This document shows, in pieces, positions 62,736 to 64,000 of a DNA stretch of 64,000 bases. Each line of letters begins with the position of its first letter. Position 1 is the stretch's first letter. The notes beneath the pieces are model-generated. The model ran no database searches. It saw nothing but the letters and a program-made list of their open reading frames with translations, and was not told where the DNA came from. The position numbers were made by a program, and so were the translations under genes. The DNA is taken from contig CP136061.1 of NCBI GenBank assembly GCA_032622095.1, positions 9,317,787 through 9,381,786 of the forward strand. The letters run 5' to 3'. The stretch is from Siphonodentalium dalli (lineage: Eukaryota > Mollusca > Scaphopoda > Gadilida > Siphonodentaliidae).

Positions 62736-62900
62736 CAGACCACATCCCCCATCCAATTGTCACCAAACTTCATGTGGATCTTTTGGGTGACCACTAGATG
62801 GGACCCATCAAAATTTTTCATATTTCATTGAAAAACATGGCAACCAGCAGCCATCTTGGATTTCAAGTATGAATCTAGCGCACAGCCTGCACCCCTCATT
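62736..62900 (+). repeat. Single CAGCCATCTTGGATTT monomer
   Basis: CCATCCAATTGTCACCAAAC, CCACTAGATGGGACCCATCA and CCAGCAGCCATCTTGGATTT match the 45.7-46.3 kb unit. Confidence 0.65.
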
Positions 62901-64000
62901 TATTTGAGAATTGTTTTGAAAATTTAAGGGCATGTTTTGGATCATGCAGCTATCATGCAGCTATCAGTCACGACTTCTACTAGTAAGCGCATAAGGACGA
63001 AATATATATTATATACATTTTTGCTATTTTAACTGCCATCATAAACCATAAGCCATTTTAGTCCCTAATGAGATTGTATTTTATAGCCCTGGAACCAATA
63101 TTGAGTTTTCATGAGAATTTCATACCACGTTCTGTAAAATAAATTTCATTAGGGGATTTGAAGTGGATAGACCATTATGACCATATGAACCACACATAGG
63201 TACTGAGCAAATGATCAAACGATATGAATAATAAGAGAACAAGGCACAATTTTCAACCATTGGAACGGATATAGGAGATATGAGTGAAACAACATCCTAG
63301 TTTTCACATTCCGGTCGCCATTTTGGAAGCCATCATTCTAATGGAGTGCCAATTTTCAGAATTTGTACTTTACCCCTATTGCTCCTGAACTATTCAGGGG
63401 TAACTAAGAAGTGAACTGTCATCAGATAAAATACTTTTGCGTAGATATTTTGTCAGTCTTTTTGTAAATTGCATTCGCGTCGAATGAATAGCAGCCTTAG
63501 CAGGCCGAAATATATTTTGCTAACTTACCTTTTAAATTTACGGATTATACTAGTAGCTTCAGTGGGAAAATTGACAAGGCAGCAATCAATGACAACAGTT
63601 ATCCCCGAATTAGCTGTACTGCTTACAATTAATTATACTTTCCCCCAGCAAGTATACCAGTAAATTGGTGATTCTGTGAACGGTAGCTCTTTATGCGTGT
63701 TGACAAACTGGGCTCACGGAATGAACTGTGGTGTGTTAGTTCGTCAAACTAGAAAGTGCGAGCATTTCTAAATTTCGGGACATATACAGATTGAAAGAAT
63801 TGCATACACAGTAGCAGTATTGTAATTTTGTTAAAGATATACGTTTTATTATTAGGAAATGTTGATGGGAACAATTTTATATCTGTTTATCCCGTGACAT
63901 TCCCGTCCTATTGGTTGTTATCACTCATGGCTATACGACTTGCTACGTTAATAATTATACATCGTGAGTTTCGGTCAAATTAAGGCATTTGTCTGTATTT
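62901..64000. other. No recognisable feature
   Basis: A small direct duplication CATGCAGCTATCATGCAGCT lies at about 62944. A 64-codon + frame at 63469 has no recognisable domain. Nothing else supported. Confidence 0.3.

Noticed and set aside
1-64000. tRNA, rRNA or snRNA genes
   Set aside because: No cloverleaf with A/B boxes and no conserved rRNA stretch was recognised by eye; a tRNAscan run would settle it.

Overview
The window looks like eukaryotic, repeat-dense animal DNA, most likely from a marine bivalve or another mollusc. The base composition is AT-rich and there is no bacterial-style gene packing. Several mobile-element classes are nested in one another. Many interspersed repeats begin with a terminal stem-loop, continue into CCGT-type (ACGG) tetranucleotide runs and then a few copies of a 150-180 bp monomer, an architecture known from oyster pearl/CvA-type elements. 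I see no rRNA, tRNA or complete host gene. The only candidate host exon is a short lysine-rich reading frame near 47.9-48.15 kb.

The main feature is a Ty3/gypsy-type LTR retrotransposon on the minus strand, about 30.39-42.18 kb. It has 262-bp LTRs that look identical, a shared AGTCATA at the outer flanks that fits a 4-6 bp target duplication, and a polypurine tract. In its own 5'-3' order it carries a long leader; a small helix-hairpin-helix ORF that abuts gag out of frame; an 875-codon Pro/Gln-rich gag with a CCHC knuckle; a textbook -1 frameshift heptamer (TTTAAAC) in the correct phase followed by a hairpin; protease, reverse transcriptase, RNase H and integrase; and a PHD finger that ends exactly at the last residue of pol. 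Where an env gene would sit there is an accessory ORF instead, with an acidic N-terminus, a Cys/His finger, a basic Ser-rich linker with three internal repeats, and a C-terminal TatD-family metal-dependent nuclease with all expected metal ligands. Pol and the accessory ORF are broken in this copy (two in-frame stops, apparent one-base frameshifts and a SINE-like insertion inside integrase), which contrasts with the identical LTRs.

Other coding remnants are: a 3'-terminal LINE scrap (2.95-3.33 kb, minus); a degenerate LINE RT (9.8-12.06 kb, minus); a DIRS-like tyrosine-recombinase retroelement fragment (23.9-25.8 kb, minus); a 5'-truncated LINE with a 976-codon open frame inserted into a MITE (51.58-55.22 kb, plus); and an RT scrap of xMDD type (60.83-61.3 kb, plus).

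The rest is foldback/MITE elements (0.65, 1.4, 2.2, 6.0, 13.4, 15.3, 22.3, 23.1, 43.5, 47.7, 49.7 and 59.3 kb), pearl-like arrays (14.0, 16.2, 17.6, 43.9, 44.8, 56.0, 56.7 and 57.8 kb), an 11-copy 50-bp minisatellite (59.7-60.25 kb), a cluster of GCGCTTAAGCGC-type palindromes (20.0-20.65 kb), ATTCATG-rich palindromic repeats (29.0 and 43.0 kb), and AT-rich sequence in which I recognise nothing. All assignments are by eye; no database search was run.
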